A stretch of 45,423 nucleotides of DNA from Sphingomonas sp. GTDB lineage: Bacteria; Pseudomonadota; Alphaproteobacteria; Sphingomonadales; Sphingomonadaceae. The position numbers were made by a program, and so were the translations under genes. Under the pieces are notes generated by a model. It was not told where the DNA came from. It searched no databases and saw only the letters and a list, made by a program, of their open reading frames with translations. The stretch spans positions 20,590 to 66,012 of the forward strand of contig PAOI01000034.1 in the NCBI GenBank assembly GCA_002707985.1. The letters run 5' to 3'. Below, piece after piece: positions 32,664 to 42,306 of this stretch. The first letter of the stretch is position 1. Every line of letters begins with the position of its first letter.

Positions 32664-33917
32664 TCAGCCGATCACGCCAGTTGCGATCCCGGCGCTGCGG
32701 AACATCGCCAGAATCCGTTCGACCTGTTCGGGCGTATGTTCCGCGCAGAGCGAACAGCGCAGCAGAAAGGTGCCGGCCGGCGTCGCTGGCGGGCGCGCCA
32801 TGTTGACGTAGAGGCCGTTCTCCAGCAGCGCCTGCCACATCATCACTGCCTGCGTCTGATCGGTCAGGATGACGGCGATGATCGCACTTTCGGCGGTTTC
32901 AGTGCCCAGCTTGAAGCCCATTTCCGTAAGCCCCGAATGCACCGTGCGCGCATTGGACCAAAGCCGTTCGCGCTTTTCATGTGCTGTCATCAGCTTGCGG
33001 ATCGACGCCGTCGCGGTTGCGACCACGCTGGGAGGCAGCGACGCCGTAAAGATATAGGGGCGGCAGGCGAGGCGGATCGCCTCGAACTTCGGATGGTTCG
33101 ACACGCAGAAGCCGCCGACGGTGCCGACCGACTTGGAGAAGGTGCCGACGATGAAATCGACATCGCCTTCACACCCCTGCGCTTCATATACGCCGCGGCC
33201 ATTGGGGCCGTAAAAGCCCATCGAATGGGCTTCGTCGGAAAGCACCATCGCGCCGTGCTTTTTCGCGACCGCGACCATTTCCTTAAGCGGGGCAACATCG
33301 CCCAGCATCGAATAGACGCCTTCCAGCACCACCAGCTTGCCGGCATCGGCGGGCAGGCGACCGAGCCTTTTGTCGAGATCCTCGACGCTGTTGTGACGGA
33401 AACGGACGATTTCGGCATAGCCCTGCTTGCACCCGTCATAGATGCTGGCGTGGCTGTCGGCGTCGAGGATGATATAATCGCCCTTGCCCGCAAGGGTGGA
33501 GATCATGCCCAGATTGGCCATGTATCCGGTCGAGAACACGATTGCGCCGGTCGTGCCGTAAAAGTCGCGCAGCGCCTGCTCGACTTCCATATGGTCCTGA
33601 AACGTGCCGTTGAGCATGCGGCTGCCATTGGTGCCGCTGCCGAAGGTATCGAGCGCCTTGTGCCCCGCCGCGATCACATCGGGGTCGAAGGTCATGCCCA
33701 TATAGTTGTACGTGCCGAGCAAGATGGTGTCCTTGCCCTTGATCACGGCTTCGGTGGGCGATTTCACCTGCTCCATCACGATCGCGAACGGATCGGTGAC
33801 GCCGCTGTCGAGCAATGCCTTGCGCTCGGCAATCAGCCCGTCGAACTTGCTCATCAGGTCAGGCTTCGCGCCTTCCGGAGCGGAGGGCGCGTCGGCGGTC
33901 TGCATCGCGTCGGTCAC
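32664..33917 (-). CDS. spt: Serine palmitoyltransferase
   Basis: A 417-residue alpha-oxoamine synthase that joins serine to an acyl thioester to make 3-ketosphinganine, the first step of sphingolipid synthesis. It is nearly superimposable on the soluble Sphingomonas paucimobilis enzyme: long identical stretches, PLP lysine K262 in GTFSKSVG, H156 stacking on PLP (DADSHASIY), D228 and H231 in DEAHSMGF. The GTG start has AAGGA upstream. The ACP gene before it on the same strand is separated by a palindromic repeat. The enzyme is cytosolic or peripherally membrane-bound. Confidence 0.96.
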   Translation of the reverse strand: MTDAMQTADAPSAPEGAKPDLMSKFDGLIAERKALLDSGVTDPFAIVMEQVKSPTEAVIKGKDTILLGTYNYMGMTFDPDVIAAGHKALDTFGSGTNGSRMLNGTFQDHMEVEQALRDFYGTTGAIVFSTGYMANLGMISTLAGKGDYIILDADSHASIYDGCKQGYAEIVRFRHNSVEDLDKRLGRLPADAGKLVVLEGVYSMLGDVAPLKEMVAVAKKHGAMVLSDEAHSMGFYGPNGRGVYEAQGCEGDVDFIVGTFSKSVGTVGGFCVSNHPKFEAIRLACRPYIFTASLPPSVVATATASIRKLMTAHEKRERLWSNARTVHSGLTEMGFKLGTETAESAIIAVILTDQTQAVMMWQALLENGLYVNMARPPATPAGTFLLRCSLCAEHTPEQVERILAMFRSAGIATGVIG

Positions 33918-33934
33918 TATTTTATGTCCTTATA

Positions 33935-34036
33935 CCCGTTCGTGCTGAGTAGGGGCTGAGCTTGACGAAGCCCCGTATCGAAGCGCCCTTCGATATGCCA
34001 TTTCGACTTTGCTCAATGGCTACTCAGGGCAAACGG
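33935..34036. repeat. Long palindromic intergenic repeat, copy 3
   Basis: Outer arms CCGTTCGTGCTGAGTA (33936-33951) and TACTCAGGGCAAACGG (34021-34036) pair, with inner pairs around CTGAGCTTGACGAAG and a TATCGAAG/CTTCGATA core. It is the same family as the elements at 1229 and 13414 and separates acp from spt. Confidence 0.85.
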
Positions 34037-34047
34037 AGGTTTCTGTT

Positions 34048-34293
34048 CTAGCCTTGCTTCAGCTTCTGCACGGCATCGACCAGCTGGCCGATATTCTCGA
34101 TTTCGGCCTGCATGTTCATCGTGATCAGAATGTCGAACTCATCCTCGATCGCCGCAACGAAATCCATCACGGTCAGGCTGTCCCATTCAAGATCGCCTGC
34201 AAAAGTGGTGCTCTCGGTCAGCGCGACGCCCTTCTTGTTGAACGGCTCGATCTGCGCTGTGACGGTTTCGAAAACTTCCTGACGATCGCTCAC
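34048..34293 (-). CDS. Acyl carrier protein, probably dedicated to sphingolipid synthesis
   Basis: An 81-residue ACP. The phosphopantetheine serine is S39 in LEWDSLTVMDF (DSL motif), and the acidic helix II after it fits the family. In Caulobacter an ACP next to spt supplies the acyl chain to serine palmitoyltransferase; the same order is seen here. The GTG start at 34293 has AAGGA seven bases upstream; longer in-frame versions lack ACP features. It is diverged from the fatty-acid-synthesis AcpP (no DSLD.VE motif). Confidence 0.9.
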   Translation of the reverse strand: MSDRQEVFETVTAQIEPFNKKGVALTESTTFAGDLEWDSLTVMDFVAAIEDEFDILITMNMQAEIENIGQLVDAVQKLKQG

Positions 34294-34366
34294 AGTAATT
34301 CCTTGAAATGCCCTTTGCCGTCCGTGCCAAGCAAATGCGGCGGCCTTTAGGCGTAGATGGGCTATC

Positions 34367-35275
34367 CTATAGCAGCCCGTTCGCGCGATACCATGCCGCT
34401 GTCGCAGCCAGCCCGGCTGGCGTTGCAACCTGTGGCTGCCATAATTGCGCGGGCGGACGTTTGTCCGCGTCGATCACCCAGTTTTCATGGCAGAAATAAT
34501 CGACGCGGTCGGGCGTCAGCTTGGCCTTGGCGCCGCGGAACAGTCGGTCGCCGCGTGCCGCCAGCATCATGATCGCGCGGGGGAGGGCGATGACACGCAC
34601 CTTTTTGCCAACCGCAACCCCGACCGCCTGTGCAAATTCGCCATGGCTCCAGCCACCCGTACGCCCGTCATCGGCGTCAAAGGTCATGCCGCCCATGCCC
34701 TCGGCCCCGGCGAGCGCGAGCAGCAGGCGCCCGAGATCGCTGACTTCGATCGCCGACATGCGCCCGCCCGGCGGAGTCAGCGCCAGCCCCTTCGCAGCGA
34801 GCTTGAACAGCTCGAGCATCTCATAATCGCCCGGCCCGTAAATCGCGGGCGGGCGGACGATGGTCCAGTCGAGCGCCGAAGCACGGACCAGCTTGTCCCC
34901 CTCCGCCTTCGACCAGCCATAGGTCGAAAGCTGCGGCTCGCGCGACGCCAGCGAGGATACATGGACGAAGCGCGTGACACCGGCGGCCTTTGCGGCGGCG
35001 ATCATGTTCGCCACGCCCTCGATATTGCCTTTGGCGAAACCTTCACGGGTGGGGGCGTTCACCACCCCGGCGACATGGATCACTGCGTCCGCCCCGCGGA
35101 TCAGCTCGGTCAGCGATACGATATCGTCGAGCGAACCCGGCACCCAGACCACGCCCTCGCGCGCCGCCTGATCGCGCCGGGTAAGCGCGCGCACGGTAAC
35201 GCTCTGTTCCAGCGCCAGTTCGATCAGCTTTCCGCCGACAAATCCGGTTCCGCCGGTCAGGGCAATTGTCGTCAA
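34367..35275 (-). CDS. NAD-dependent epimerase/dehydratase family reductase, CerR-like
   Basis: A 302-residue extended short-chain dehydrogenase. The Rossmann motif TGGTGFVGG (residues 8-16), HVAGVVN, HVSSLA and the YGWSK catalytic Tyr-Lys pair are present. In Caulobacter the reductase of the ceramide pathway (CerR) is encoded beside spt and the ACP, and the synteny here is the same, so reduction of the keto-sphingoid/ceramide intermediate is the best guess. TTG start overlapping the proB stop (TTGA). A less specific sugar- or steroid-type dehydrogenase remains possible. Confidence 0.82.
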   Translation of the reverse strand: MTTIALTGGTGFVGGKLIELALEQSVTVRALTRRDQAAREGVVWVPGSLDDIVSLTELIRGADAVIHVAGVVNAPTREGFAKGNIEGVANMIAAAKAAGVTRFVHVSSLASREPQLSTYGWSKAEGDKLVRASALDWTIVRPPAIYGPGDYEMLELFKLAAKGLALTPPGGRMSAIEVSDLGRLLLALAGAEGMGGMTFDADDGRTGGWSHGEFAQAVGVAVGKKVRVIALPRAIMMLAARGDRLFRGAKAKLTPDRVDYFCHENWVIDADKRPPAQLWQPQVATPAGLAATAAWYRANGLL

Positions 35276-36402
35276 AGTACCGCCATGTGGCTGCGATGGA
35301 CCAGTGCGGAGCGCGGCGCATAGCCCAGGATCGCCGCCACGTCCTCACTACGGCGACCGACGATGCGGCAGGCGTCGGCATAGTCATATTCGACCAGCCC
35401 GCGCGCCACTTTCGCTCCCCTGGTATCGACGATCGACACCAGATCGCCACGGCTGAAATCGCCTTCGATCCGCAGCGCGCCCGCCGGAAGCAGGCTCTTG
35501 CCGTTCTTCAGCGCGGCGACAGCCCCAGTATCGATCGTGATGATGCCTTCCTCGGTCAGACCGCCGGCCAGCCACGCCTTGCGCGCGCCATGGGTGCCTT
35601 CGCCATAGAAGACCGTGCCATGCCCCGTGTCGAAGAAGTTTTTCAGTGCATGATCGGCATGGCCGCTGATGATCGCCAGGTCGATGCCCGCGCTTGCGGC
35701 GATCTTGGCGGCTTCGATCTTCGAAACCATGCCGCCCGAACCCATGCCGGACGAGGACTTCCCGTCCGCCATCGCCTGAATCCGTCCGTCGATCTGGGCG
35801 ACGGTGGGGATCAGCTTGGCGTCGGGATTGCTGTGCGGATTGCTGTCGTACAGGCCATCAATGTCCGACAGCAGGATGACGCCATCGGCCTCCGCTGCCT
35901 GCGCCACGCGCGCCGCCAGACGGTCATTGTCACCGAAGCGGATGCGCTCGGTCGCGACGGTGTCGTTTTCGTTGATGATCGGGATGACGCCGAGCGACAG
36001 CAGGCGGTCGAGCGTCGCGGAAGCATTGAGATACCGCCGCCGGTCCTCAAGATCGCCCAGCGTCACCAGCACCTGCGCCGCCTGAAGCTTTTCATTGTCG
36101 AGTACGCCGGCCCATACCTGCGCCAGCGCGATCTGGCCGCGTGCAGCCGATGCCTGTGCGTCTTCCAGACTGTTGCGCCCGCCGCCCGGCAGGCCCAGCC
36201 GCCGCGCACCCAGCGCGATCGCGCCAGAGCTGACTACTGCGATCTGCTGGCCAGCACGCATCCGCTCGGCAATGTCGGCGGTCAGCGTAACCAGCCAGTC
36301 GCGCCGGACCTCATCGTCCGGGCCGACGAGCAGCGCCGAGCCGACCTTGATGATCAGCCGCGCACAGCGGGCAGGGGAGAAACGTTCGGCGTTTTCAATC
36401 AT
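35272..36402 (-). CDS. proB: Glutamate 5-kinase
   Basis: A 376-residue enzyme for the first step of proline synthesis (glutamate to glutamyl-5-phosphate). Amino acid kinase domain: [24 protein letters not shown] and [12 protein letters not shown], then the [15 protein letters not shown] loop; the C-terminal part (about residue 280 on) is a PUA domain. ATG at 36402 overlaps the obgE stop (ATGA); an ATG five codons earlier is also possible. It is co-transcribed with obgE and leads into the sphingolipid reductase. Confidence 0.94.
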   Translation of the reverse strand: MIENAERFSPARCARLIIKVGSALLVGPDDEVRRDWLVTLTADIAERMRAGQQIAVVSSGAIALGARRLGLPGGGRNSLEDAQASAARGQIALAQVWAGVLDNEKLQAAQVLVTLGDLEDRRRYLNASATLDRLLSLGVIPIINENDTVATERIRFGDNDRLAARVAQAAEADGVILLSDIDGLYDSNPHSNPDAKLIPTVAQIDGRIQAMADGKSSSGMGSGGMVSKIEAAKIAASAGIDLAIISGHADHALKNFFDTGHGTVFYGEGTHGARKAWLAGGLTEEGIITIDTGAVAALKNGKSLLPAGALRIEGDFSRGDLVSIVDTRGAKVARGLVEYDYADACRIVGRRSEDVAAILGYAPRSALVHRSHMAVL

Positions 36403-37466
36403 GCTAGTGGCGACCATTGGCGCGGTTCGTCATCCTCTTCATCATCGGGTTGTTCGTGCGCGGGCAGGCTGGAATCCGCCGGACCGATCGCTTCGATCAG
36501 CTTGTCGAGCACGGTTTGCACTCCGGCGCCGGTTGCGCCAGAGATCGGAAATACTTCAGCGCCGCTGGCCGCGCGAAGTTCCGCCGCCATCGCTTCGATC
36601 AGCTCGTTGTCGAGCAAATCGGTCTTGTTGAGCGCGATAATCTGCGGCTTGTCGACCAGATCGGCGCCATAGGCCTCCAGCTCGTCGCGGACGATGCGAT
36701 AGGCCTCGCCGACATCCTCGCCATTGGCATCGACAAGGTGCAGCAGCACCCGGCATCGTTCGACATGGCCCAGGAACCGGTCACCGATACCGACACCGTC
36801 GGCGGCGCCCTCGACGAGACCCGGAATATCCGCGATCACGAATTCGCGGCCCTTGTGACTCACCACGCCCAATTGCGGACGGGTGGTGGTAAAGGCATAG
36901 GCACCGACCTTTGCCTTGGCATTGGTGACGGCATTGATGAAGGTGGATTTGCCGGCATTGGGCAGCCCGACCAGCCCGGCATCGGCAAGCAGCTTCAGCC
37001 GCAGCCAGACCCAGGCTTCGTCGCCCGGCCATCCGGTGCCGTGCTGGCGCGGCGCGCGATTGGTGCTGGTCTTGTAGCTCGCATTGCCGCGCCCGCCATC
37101 GCCGCCGCGCAGGAACACGACGCGCTGGCCGACCTTGGTCAGGTCGAGCAGCAGGCTGCGTTCCTCGTCATCGGCAAGAATCTGGGTGCCCACGGGCACC
37201 TGAATAATCAGGTCATCGCCGCCGGCGCCGGTTTTGTTCGATCCCGATCCGCCATGGCCGCGCTGGGCGCGGAAATGCTGGGTGTACCGGAAATCGATCA
37301 GCGTATTCAGGCCGGCGACGGCTTCAAAGATGATGTCGCCGCCCTTGCCGCCATTGCCCCCGTCCGGGCCGCCATATTCGATGAATTTTTCGCGGCGAAA
37401 GCTGACCGATCCCGGGCCGCCATGGCCCGACCGGACATAAATCTTCGCCTGATCCAGAAAGTGCAT
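36399..37466 (-). CDS. obgE: GTPase Obg/CgtA
   Basis: A 355-residue Obg GTPase acting in late 50S ribosome assembly and stress/cell-cycle control. The glycine-rich Obg fold (residues 1-158; [17 protein letters not shown]) is followed by the G domain with Walker A GLPNAGKS (about 166-173), switch [11 protein letters not shown], and NKTD. The acidic C-terminal tail ([13 protein letters not shown]) is typical. In many bacteria it follows rplU-rpmA; here those ribosomal genes are 3.4 kb upstream on the same strand with unrelated genes between. Confidence 0.96.
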   Translation of the reverse strand: MHFLDQAKIYVRSGHGGPGSVSFRREKFIEYGGPDGGNGGKGGDIIFEAVAGLNTLIDFRYTQHFRAQRGHGGSGSNKTGAGGDDLIIQVPVGTQILADDEERSLLLDLTKVGQRVVFLRGGDGGRGNASYKTSTNRAPRQHGTGWPGDEAWVWLRLKLLADAGLVGLPNAGKSTFINAVTNAKAKVGAYAFTTTRPQLGVVSHKGREFVIADIPGLVEGAADGVGIGDRFLGHVERCRVLLHLVDANGEDVGEAYRIVRDELEAYGADLVDKPQIIALNKTDLLDNELIEAMAAELRAASGAEVFPISGATGAGVQTVLDKLIEAIGPADSSLPAHEQPDDEEDDEPRQWSPLA

Positions 37467-37499
37467 GGCGCGCGATGTAGGCGGGAACGCGCCAAAGGG

Positions 37500-38105
37500 C
37501 TAGGGGGTCGCTTGTTCGTCTTTCCCGCCCAGCAGCGGTGCGGCCAGCAGCGAGTCGGTTGCGATCTCCCGCGCGGTGCCTCGCGCAAGCCCCAGCGCAG
37601 TCGCCATCGCCTCTCCCAGCAACGCATCGCCGAGCGCGATCAGCACCAGATGCAGCGTTTCCTTGCGAAGCGCCGGTTCGTCGCCGGCAAAGTCCTTTGC
37701 GATCATGTCGACCAGCCGATGAATCGCTTCGAGAATGGGATCGAGCGCGTCGCGATTGCCCGACAATATCATCCAGCTGGCGAGCGCCCCGGCACCCTGT
37801 TCGTCGAATGCGTCGAACGTGAGATCGACAACTTCCCGCGGATTCTGGTCACTTGCGCGCGCACGGGTGATCGCTTCGCTGACGCGGGCAGTGACGCTTT
37901 CCGCAATGCTTGCCGCCAGCGCCTGCTGAAGCCCGGCAGCGGAGCCGAAATGGTGCAGCAGATTGGCGTGGGTGCGCCCGATGCGCCCTGCGACCGCCTT
38001 TAGCGTCACGGCCTGGGGGCCTGCCTCGATCAGCAACCGCCGTGCGGCTTCCAGCGCCAGGTCGCGCGATTCCTCCGGCGACAGCCGTTTTCTCACTATT
38101 GACAT
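37500..38105 (-). CDS. TetR family transcriptional regulator
   Basis: A 201-residue TetR protein. The helix-turn-helix is at about residues 34-60 (VTLKAVAGRIGRTHANLLHHFGS), and the remainder is an all-helical ligand domain. It is divergent from a metal-dependent hydrolase gene with only 51 bases between the starts, so it most likely controls that gene and itself. No clear ribosome site precedes the ATG, which may mean a leaderless or very short leader transcript. The ligand is unknown. Confidence 0.88.
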   Translation of the reverse strand: MSIVRKRLSPEESRDLALEAARRLLIEAGPQAVTLKAVAGRIGRTHANLLHHFGSAAGLQQALAASIAESVTARVSEAITRARASDQNPREVVDLTFDAFDEQGAGALASWMILSGNRDALDPILEAIHRLVDMIAKDFAGDEPALRKETLHLVLIALGDALLGEAMATALGLARGTAREIATDSLLAAPLLGGKDEQATP

Positions 38106-38156
38106 TGGTGTAAGTAAGGCCCATTTTCCGGTTCGAAACATTCTTGGAGGATTATC

Positions 38157-39014
38157 GTGGTGAAAGCAAAAACCCCGGCCGATCTTTCGATCACGCCGCG
38201 CGACCGTCGCTTTGGGCGCGGTATCGCCCAGCGTCGCTGGTGGCTGAACGGCGATCCGGTCGCGACGGCCTTTTTCAACGCGCTCTCGGTCACCTTTCCC
38301 AAGGGCGAGGGCTTTTTCATCGACAGCGTGCGCAAGTTCCGCGAAGGCACGCCGCCGCGCCTGCAGGCGGAAATCGCTGCCTTTACCAAGCAGGAAGTGA
38401 TGCACACGCGCGAGCATGTCGCGTTCAACCGGCATGTGACGGGCGAGGGCTATGACATCAGCTCGCTCGAAGCGGATGTGCAGGCTCAGATCGATCTTAC
38501 CAAATCGCATCCCGAGATTGCCAGCCTGGCGGCGACTATGTGCCTTGAGCATTTCACGGCGATCCTTGCGCACGAGCTGCTCGCCGATCCGCGCTATCTG
38601 GAAGGCGCCGATGCCGAAGCCGCCAAATTGTGGCGCTGGCATGCGATCGAGGAAATCGAGCATAAGGGCGTCGCCTATGACACCTGGCTGCACGCAACCC
38701 GCGACTGGAGCGGTTTGCGGCGCTGGTTGGTCCGCGCGAAGGTGATGCTGTTTACCACCTGGCGATTTCTGGGCGGCCGCAAGCGCGGGATCATGGAATT
38801 GCTGCGGCAGGACGGCCTGACGGGGCCGCGTGTCGGTTGGCGCGTGTTCCGCTATGTGTTCGGCAATCCCGGCATGGGCCGCAAGGTGCTGGGCCAGTAT
38901 TTCGCCTTCTTCCTCCCCGGTTTCCACCCGTGGAAACACGATGATCGCGCGCTGATCGGCAAGGCGGAAAGCGACTATGCCGACGCCATGTTGCCGGATA
39001 CCGCGACTGCTTGA
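38157..39014 (+). CDS. Predicted metal-dependent hydrolase (PF10118 type)
   Basis: A 285-residue helical protein of the Metal_hydrol family. Putative metal ligands sit in ferritin-like helices: EVMHTREHVAFNRH, CLEHFTAILAHELL and HAIEEIEHKGVAYD. GGAGG lies about six bases before the GTG start. Its divergent arrangement with a TetR gene suggests it is substrate-induced. The actual chemistry is unknown; the family name is a prediction. Confidence 0.85.
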   Translation: MVKAKTPADLSITPRDRRFGRGIAQRRWWLNGDPVATAFFNALSVTFPKGEGFFIDSVRKFREGTPPRLQAEIAAFTKQEVMHTREHVAFNRHVTGEGYDISSLEADVQAQIDLTKSHPEIASLAATMCLEHFTAILAHELLADPRYLEGADAEAAKLWRWHAIEEIEHKGVAYDTWLHATRDWSGLRRWLVRAKVMLFTTWRFLGGRKRGIMELLRQDGLTGPRVGWRVFRYVFGNPGMGRKVLGQYFAFFLPGFHPWKHDDRALIGKAESDYADAMLPDTATA

Positions 39015-39061
39015 TCGGTCGGCGCTTGCGCGGCTCATGGGGCGTTACCAGATAGCGCCCC

Positions 39062-40123
39062 ATGGATTTTCTCGACCGTTTCGGTTTGACCGTGCCGCTG
39101 GTGCAGGCGCCGATGGCCGGCGTGTCGACGCCGGAAATGGCGTCGGAGGCTTCCGAAGCGGGTGCTTTGGGATCGATCGGCGTTGGCGCGACCGATGCCG
39201 ATGGCGCTGCGAAGATGATCGCAACAGTGCGGGCGCGTACAGCTCGCCCGTTCAACGTCAATTTCTTTGTCCACGCGACGCCGCAGGCCGATGCGCAGCG
39301 CGAAACGGCCTGGCTGGCGGCCCTGGCGCCGGTCTTTGCCGAGTTCGACGCAGAACCGCCGGCGCAATTGCGCACCACTTACACCAGCTTCGCCGATGAT
39401 CCGGAGATGGTGCGGATGCTGCTCGCGTTGCGGCCTCCGATTGTCAGCTTTCACTTCGGACTGCCTGACGCGGCAGTGATCGCTGCCCTCAGACAGGCAG
39501 GTATATTCCTGCTCGCCACCGCCACCAGCCTCGCCGAAGCGAAACGCGCGCAGGATTGCGGCATCGATGCCCTTGTTGCTCAGGGGATCGAAGCGGGCGG
39601 GCATCGCGGCATATTCGATCCCGATAGTCCCGATGACGCACTGGGAACGATGGCGCTGACGCGGCTGCTGGTACGCGACCTTGAACAACCGGTCATTGCC
39701 GCCGGTGGAATCATGGATGGAGCCGGGATTGCCTCTGCGCGCGCGCTGGGCGCTGTCGCGGCGCAGTTGGGCACTGCATTCATTGCCTGTCCCGAATCCG
39801 CCACCGATGACGCCTATCGCGCCGCCCTGATGAGCAGCGCGGCGCACCACAGCCGGATGACGCGATCCATTTCGGGTCGTCCGGCTCGGGCATTGGCCAA
39901 TCGTTTCACTGCACTCGAAACCCGGTTGTCTGGAGCGACGCCGCCGGATTATCCGCGCGCCTATGACGCAGGAAAGGCGCTCAATGCCGCAGCCAAAGCA
40001 AGCGGCGAGGCGGGTTTCGGTGCGCAATGGGCGGGGCAGGGGGCGCCGTTGGCACGCGCCATGCCCGCCGCAAAGCTGGTGGCGCAGCTTCGCGGCGAGT
40101 TCATGGCAGCGATTAATCGGTGA
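39062..40123 (+). CDS. Nitronate monooxygenase family flavoprotein
   Basis: A 353-residue FMN-dependent TIM-barrel protein of the 2-nitropropane dioxygenase/nitronate monooxygenase family. Motifs: QAPMAGVSTPEM near the N-terminus, FNVNFFVH, the IEAGGHRG loop with the putative catalytic histidine, and the FMN-phosphate segments AAGGIMDG and GTAFIACPES. It would oxidise alkyl nitronates, possibly detoxifying propionate-3-nitronate. It follows the metal-dependent hydrolase by about 50 bases and may share its transcript. Confidence 0.9.
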   Translation: MDFLDRFGLTVPLVQAPMAGVSTPEMASEASEAGALGSIGVGATDADGAAKMIATVRARTARPFNVNFFVHATPQADAQRETAWLAALAPVFAEFDAEPPAQLRTTYTSFADDPEMVRMLLALRPPIVSFHFGLPDAAVIAALRQAGIFLLATATSLAEAKRAQDCGIDALVAQGIEAGGHRGIFDPDSPDDALGTMALTRLLVRDLEQPVIAAGGIMDGAGIASARALGAVAAQLGTAFIACPESATDDAYRAALMSSAAHHSRMTRSISGRPARALANRFTALETRLSGATPPDYPRAYDAGKALNAAAKASGEAGFGAQWAGQGAPLARAMPAAKLVAQLRGEFMAAINR

Positions 40124-40141
40124 TCCGGCATGGCGGCGGGG

Positions 40142-40705
40142 TCATGCCGCCATGCGAACATCGTCATCCGGATCATCGCCGGTTGCCCGCGTTTCGTTGA
40201 GATCGCGCGTGTAATAGGCGCAGGGGGATTCGGTCCCGCGCCCGCGCGAATGCACGTTGCGCACTTCGCCGGTCGGCCGGAAGCCCAGCTTGCGCAGCAC
40301 GCGGCCCGACGCCGGGTTGTCCAGGAAATGTCCCGCTTCGATGTGCCGCACGCCCATGGTGCGCACCGCTTCCAGCACGCCGCGTCCTGCCTCGGTCGCA
40401 TAGCCACGGCCCCACGCATCGGGCGTGATCCAGTATCCCAGTTCGTGCTGCGCGCCTTCCAGCGCCTCCACACCGATACAGCCAACGATCCGCACGCCGG
40501 TTTCCTCATGCGCCATAATGAGGAAGCGGCTCGTCATCGGGCCGCCCCAGCGCGAAAGGAATTCCTCGGCGTCGCTGACCGCATAGGGCCAGGGGGCACG
40601 TGACAGGTTTCGCACGACGCTTTCATGCGCCAGCGCGCGGGTAAGCTCCGCTGCGTCCTCGATCCAGCCGGGCCGCAACATCAGTCTGCGGGTGCGCACG
40701 AACAT
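40142..40705 (-). CDS. GNAT family N-acetyltransferase (RimJ/RimL type)
   Basis: A 187-residue acetyltransferase. The family start TRRLMLRPGW, the acetyl-CoA loop AWGRGYATEAGRG, and the late segment NPASGRVLRKLGFRPTGE identify the RimJ/RimL-like group, which acetylates protein N-termini or small amines. The ATG at 40705 has GAGGAG upstream; an in-frame extension back to 40867 crosses the rpmA terminator and is not used. It lies downstream of rplU-rpmA on the same strand. Confidence 0.9.
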   Translation of the reverse strand: MFVRTRRLMLRPGWIEDAAELTRALAHESVVRNLSRAPWPYAVSDAEEFLSRWGGPMTSRFLIMAHEETGVRIVGCIGVEALEGAQHELGYWITPDAWGRGYATEAGRGVLEAVRTMGVRHIEAGHFLDNPASGRVLRKLGFRPTGEVRNVHSRGRGTESPCAYYTRDLNETRATGDDPDDDVRMAA

Positions 40706-40786
40706 GTGGACTCTCCTCAGGCAGTGCGGCTGCTCCTGCACATGGGATGTTGCGCAGGAATTGCAGTCGCGAAACGAGGGAGCATG

Positions 40787-40824
40787 AAAAAAAGGGAGCC
40801 GGGGCGGACCCGTCTCCCTTTTTT
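40787..40824 (-). terminator. Rho-independent terminator of rplU-rpmA
   Basis: Arms AAAAAAAGGGAG (40787-40798) and CTCCCTTTTTT (40814-40824) form a strong stem; on the minus strand the stem ends in seven T. It lies about 60 bases beyond the rpmA stop. Confidence 0.9.
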
Positions 40825-40886
40825 GGTCTGGTTCGCGTGCCGAACCCGGGTCTGCCTTGGTGGGCAACCCGGTTGGTCGCCCGATG

Positions 40887-41156
<270 letters not shown>

Positions 41157-41187
41157 GAGTGACTACTCCTCAGATCTCAGTTGCGGC

Positions 41188-41559
41188 TCAGGCTTCGGCT
41201 GCCGGCGCATCCGTTTCCGGAGCGGCATCGGCTTTCTTTGCCTTGGCGGCCTTCTTCTTTTCCTCGCCGATCGCGACGATCTTCAGGATCGTGTGCTGCT
41301 GGCGATGGCCGTTCTTACGGCGATAATTGTGGCGGCGGCGCTTCTTGAAGACGATGACCTTCTCGCCCTTGGCCTGCGCGATGATTTCGGCCGAAACGGT
41401 CAGACCGTCGGTCGGCTTCAATTCGCTGCCTTCGCCGGCGAGCAGCACGTCGTCCAGCGTGACCGACGAACCGGCCTCACCGTCGAGCTTCTCGACAACG
41501 ATCTTGTCTCCTGCGGCAACGCGATACTGCTTGCCGCCCGTGCGCACCACTGCGAACAT
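41188..41559 (-). CDS. rplU: 50S ribosomal protein L21
   Basis: A 123-residue bL21. [20 protein letters not shown], the VEKLDGEAG turn and [20 protein letters not shown] match the family. After residue 100 there is an Ala/Lys/Glu-rich tail typical of alphaproteobacteria. It is the first gene of rplU-rpmA; the leader (41560-41701) shows no obvious fold. Confidence 0.98.
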   Translation of the reverse strand: MFAVVRTGGKQYRVAAGDKIVVEKLDGEAGSSVTLDDVLLAGEGSELKPTDGLTVSAEIIAQAKGEKVIVFKKRRRHNYRRKNGHRQQHTILKIVAIGEEKKKAAKAKKADAAPETDAPAAEA

Positions 41560-41701
41560 CGGTTTTTCTCTTCTTCAAACTGCATGTGCCCGCGAAGACA
41601 TGGGTCTCCGCAGGAGGAAGGCGGCGGGTAAGGCAAAGGTGTGGGCAAGTCAACCACCCACAGGGAGGAAATCCCCCCGAAATTGTCGATCGACCGGCGC
41701 C

Positions 41702-42082
41702 TTAGTGGCGATGCACGCTCTTCAACCTGTAACGACCGTCGGAAATGCGATCGAACAGACCGCCGATCGCCGGATGATCGACCGGCTCGTCGCTTTCGTC
41801 GACTTCCAGATTCTGCTGGCTGACATAGGCGACATAGGTCGAATCCATATTCTCGGCGAGGATATGGTAAAAGGGCTGGTCCTTGGCCGGGCGGGCGTCT
41901 TCGGGAATCGCCTCATACCATTCCTCGCTGTTCGCAAAGACCGGATCGACATCGAAGATCACGCCGCGAAAATCGAACAGGCGGTGCCGAACCACTTCGC
42001 CGATGGAAAAGCGCGCATGCGCGACAGGAGGCATGGGAACGCCCGTTTCGAGCGAATCGCTCGTGGAGAAAAGCCGGGTCAT
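41702..42082 (-). CDS. hspQ: Heat shock protein HspQ (YccV-like)
   Basis: A 126-residue protein with the hemimethylated-DNA-binding/YccV domain (about residues 22-118): ARFSIGEVVRHRLFDFRGVI, DQPFYHILAENMDSTYVAYV and a C-terminal DGRYRL. HspQ in enterobacteria enhances Lon proteolysis and is heat-induced. GAGGG precedes the ATG. A perfect 12-bp palindrome (42107-42136) lies about 25 bases upstream of the start and may lie in its leader. Confidence 0.92.
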   Translation of the reverse strand: MTRLFSTSDSLETGVPMPPVAHARFSIGEVVRHRLFDFRGVIFDVDPVFANSEEWYEAIPEDARPAKDQPFYHILAENMDSTYVAYVSQQNLEVDESDEPVDHPAIGGLFDRISDGRYRLKSVHRH

Positions 42083-42106
42083 GCCCTCAATCTAGGTATT
42101 TCGCGG

Positions 42107-42136
42107 CGCTGCACAAGCACCGGGGCTTGTGCAGCG
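42107..42136. repeat. Perfect 12-bp hairpin/palindrome upstream of hspQ
   Basis: CGCTGCACAAGC (42107-42118), a six-base loop, and its exact complement (42125-42136). It is placed between the divergent hspQ and tRNA-Ser genes. No T-run follows on the minus strand, so it is more likely a leader structure or operator than a terminator. Confidence 0.6.
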
Positions 42137-42216
42137 TTTCGCTTCGGGCTAATGGCCCGCCCTCCAATCGACCGGTGTGTCGGATTTGCTTTGCGAATCG
42201 ACGCGCAACCCATCGC

Positions 42217-42306
42217 GGAGAGGTGGCAGAGAGGTCGAATGCGCCGCACTCGAAATGCGGTTTACGGGCAACCGTAACGTGGGTTCGAATCCCACCCTCT
42301 CCGCCA
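42217..42306 (+). tRNA. tRNA-Ser (anticodon CGA)
   Basis: A 90-base class II tRNA with encoded CCA. The acceptor stem GGAGAGG (42217-42223) pairs with CCTCTCC before GCCA. The anticodon loop CTCGAAA places CGA at 42251-42253 (reads UCG). A long variable arm (TTTACGGGCAACCGTAAC region) and the T-arm GTGGGTTCGAATCCCAC are present, as expected for serine. Confidence 0.97.

Noticed and set aside
37500..39038. A 512-codon minus-strand frame
   Set aside because: Only its last 201 codons are a real TetR gene; the rest is antisense to the metal-dependent hydrolase gene, which has a strong ribosome site and family motifs.
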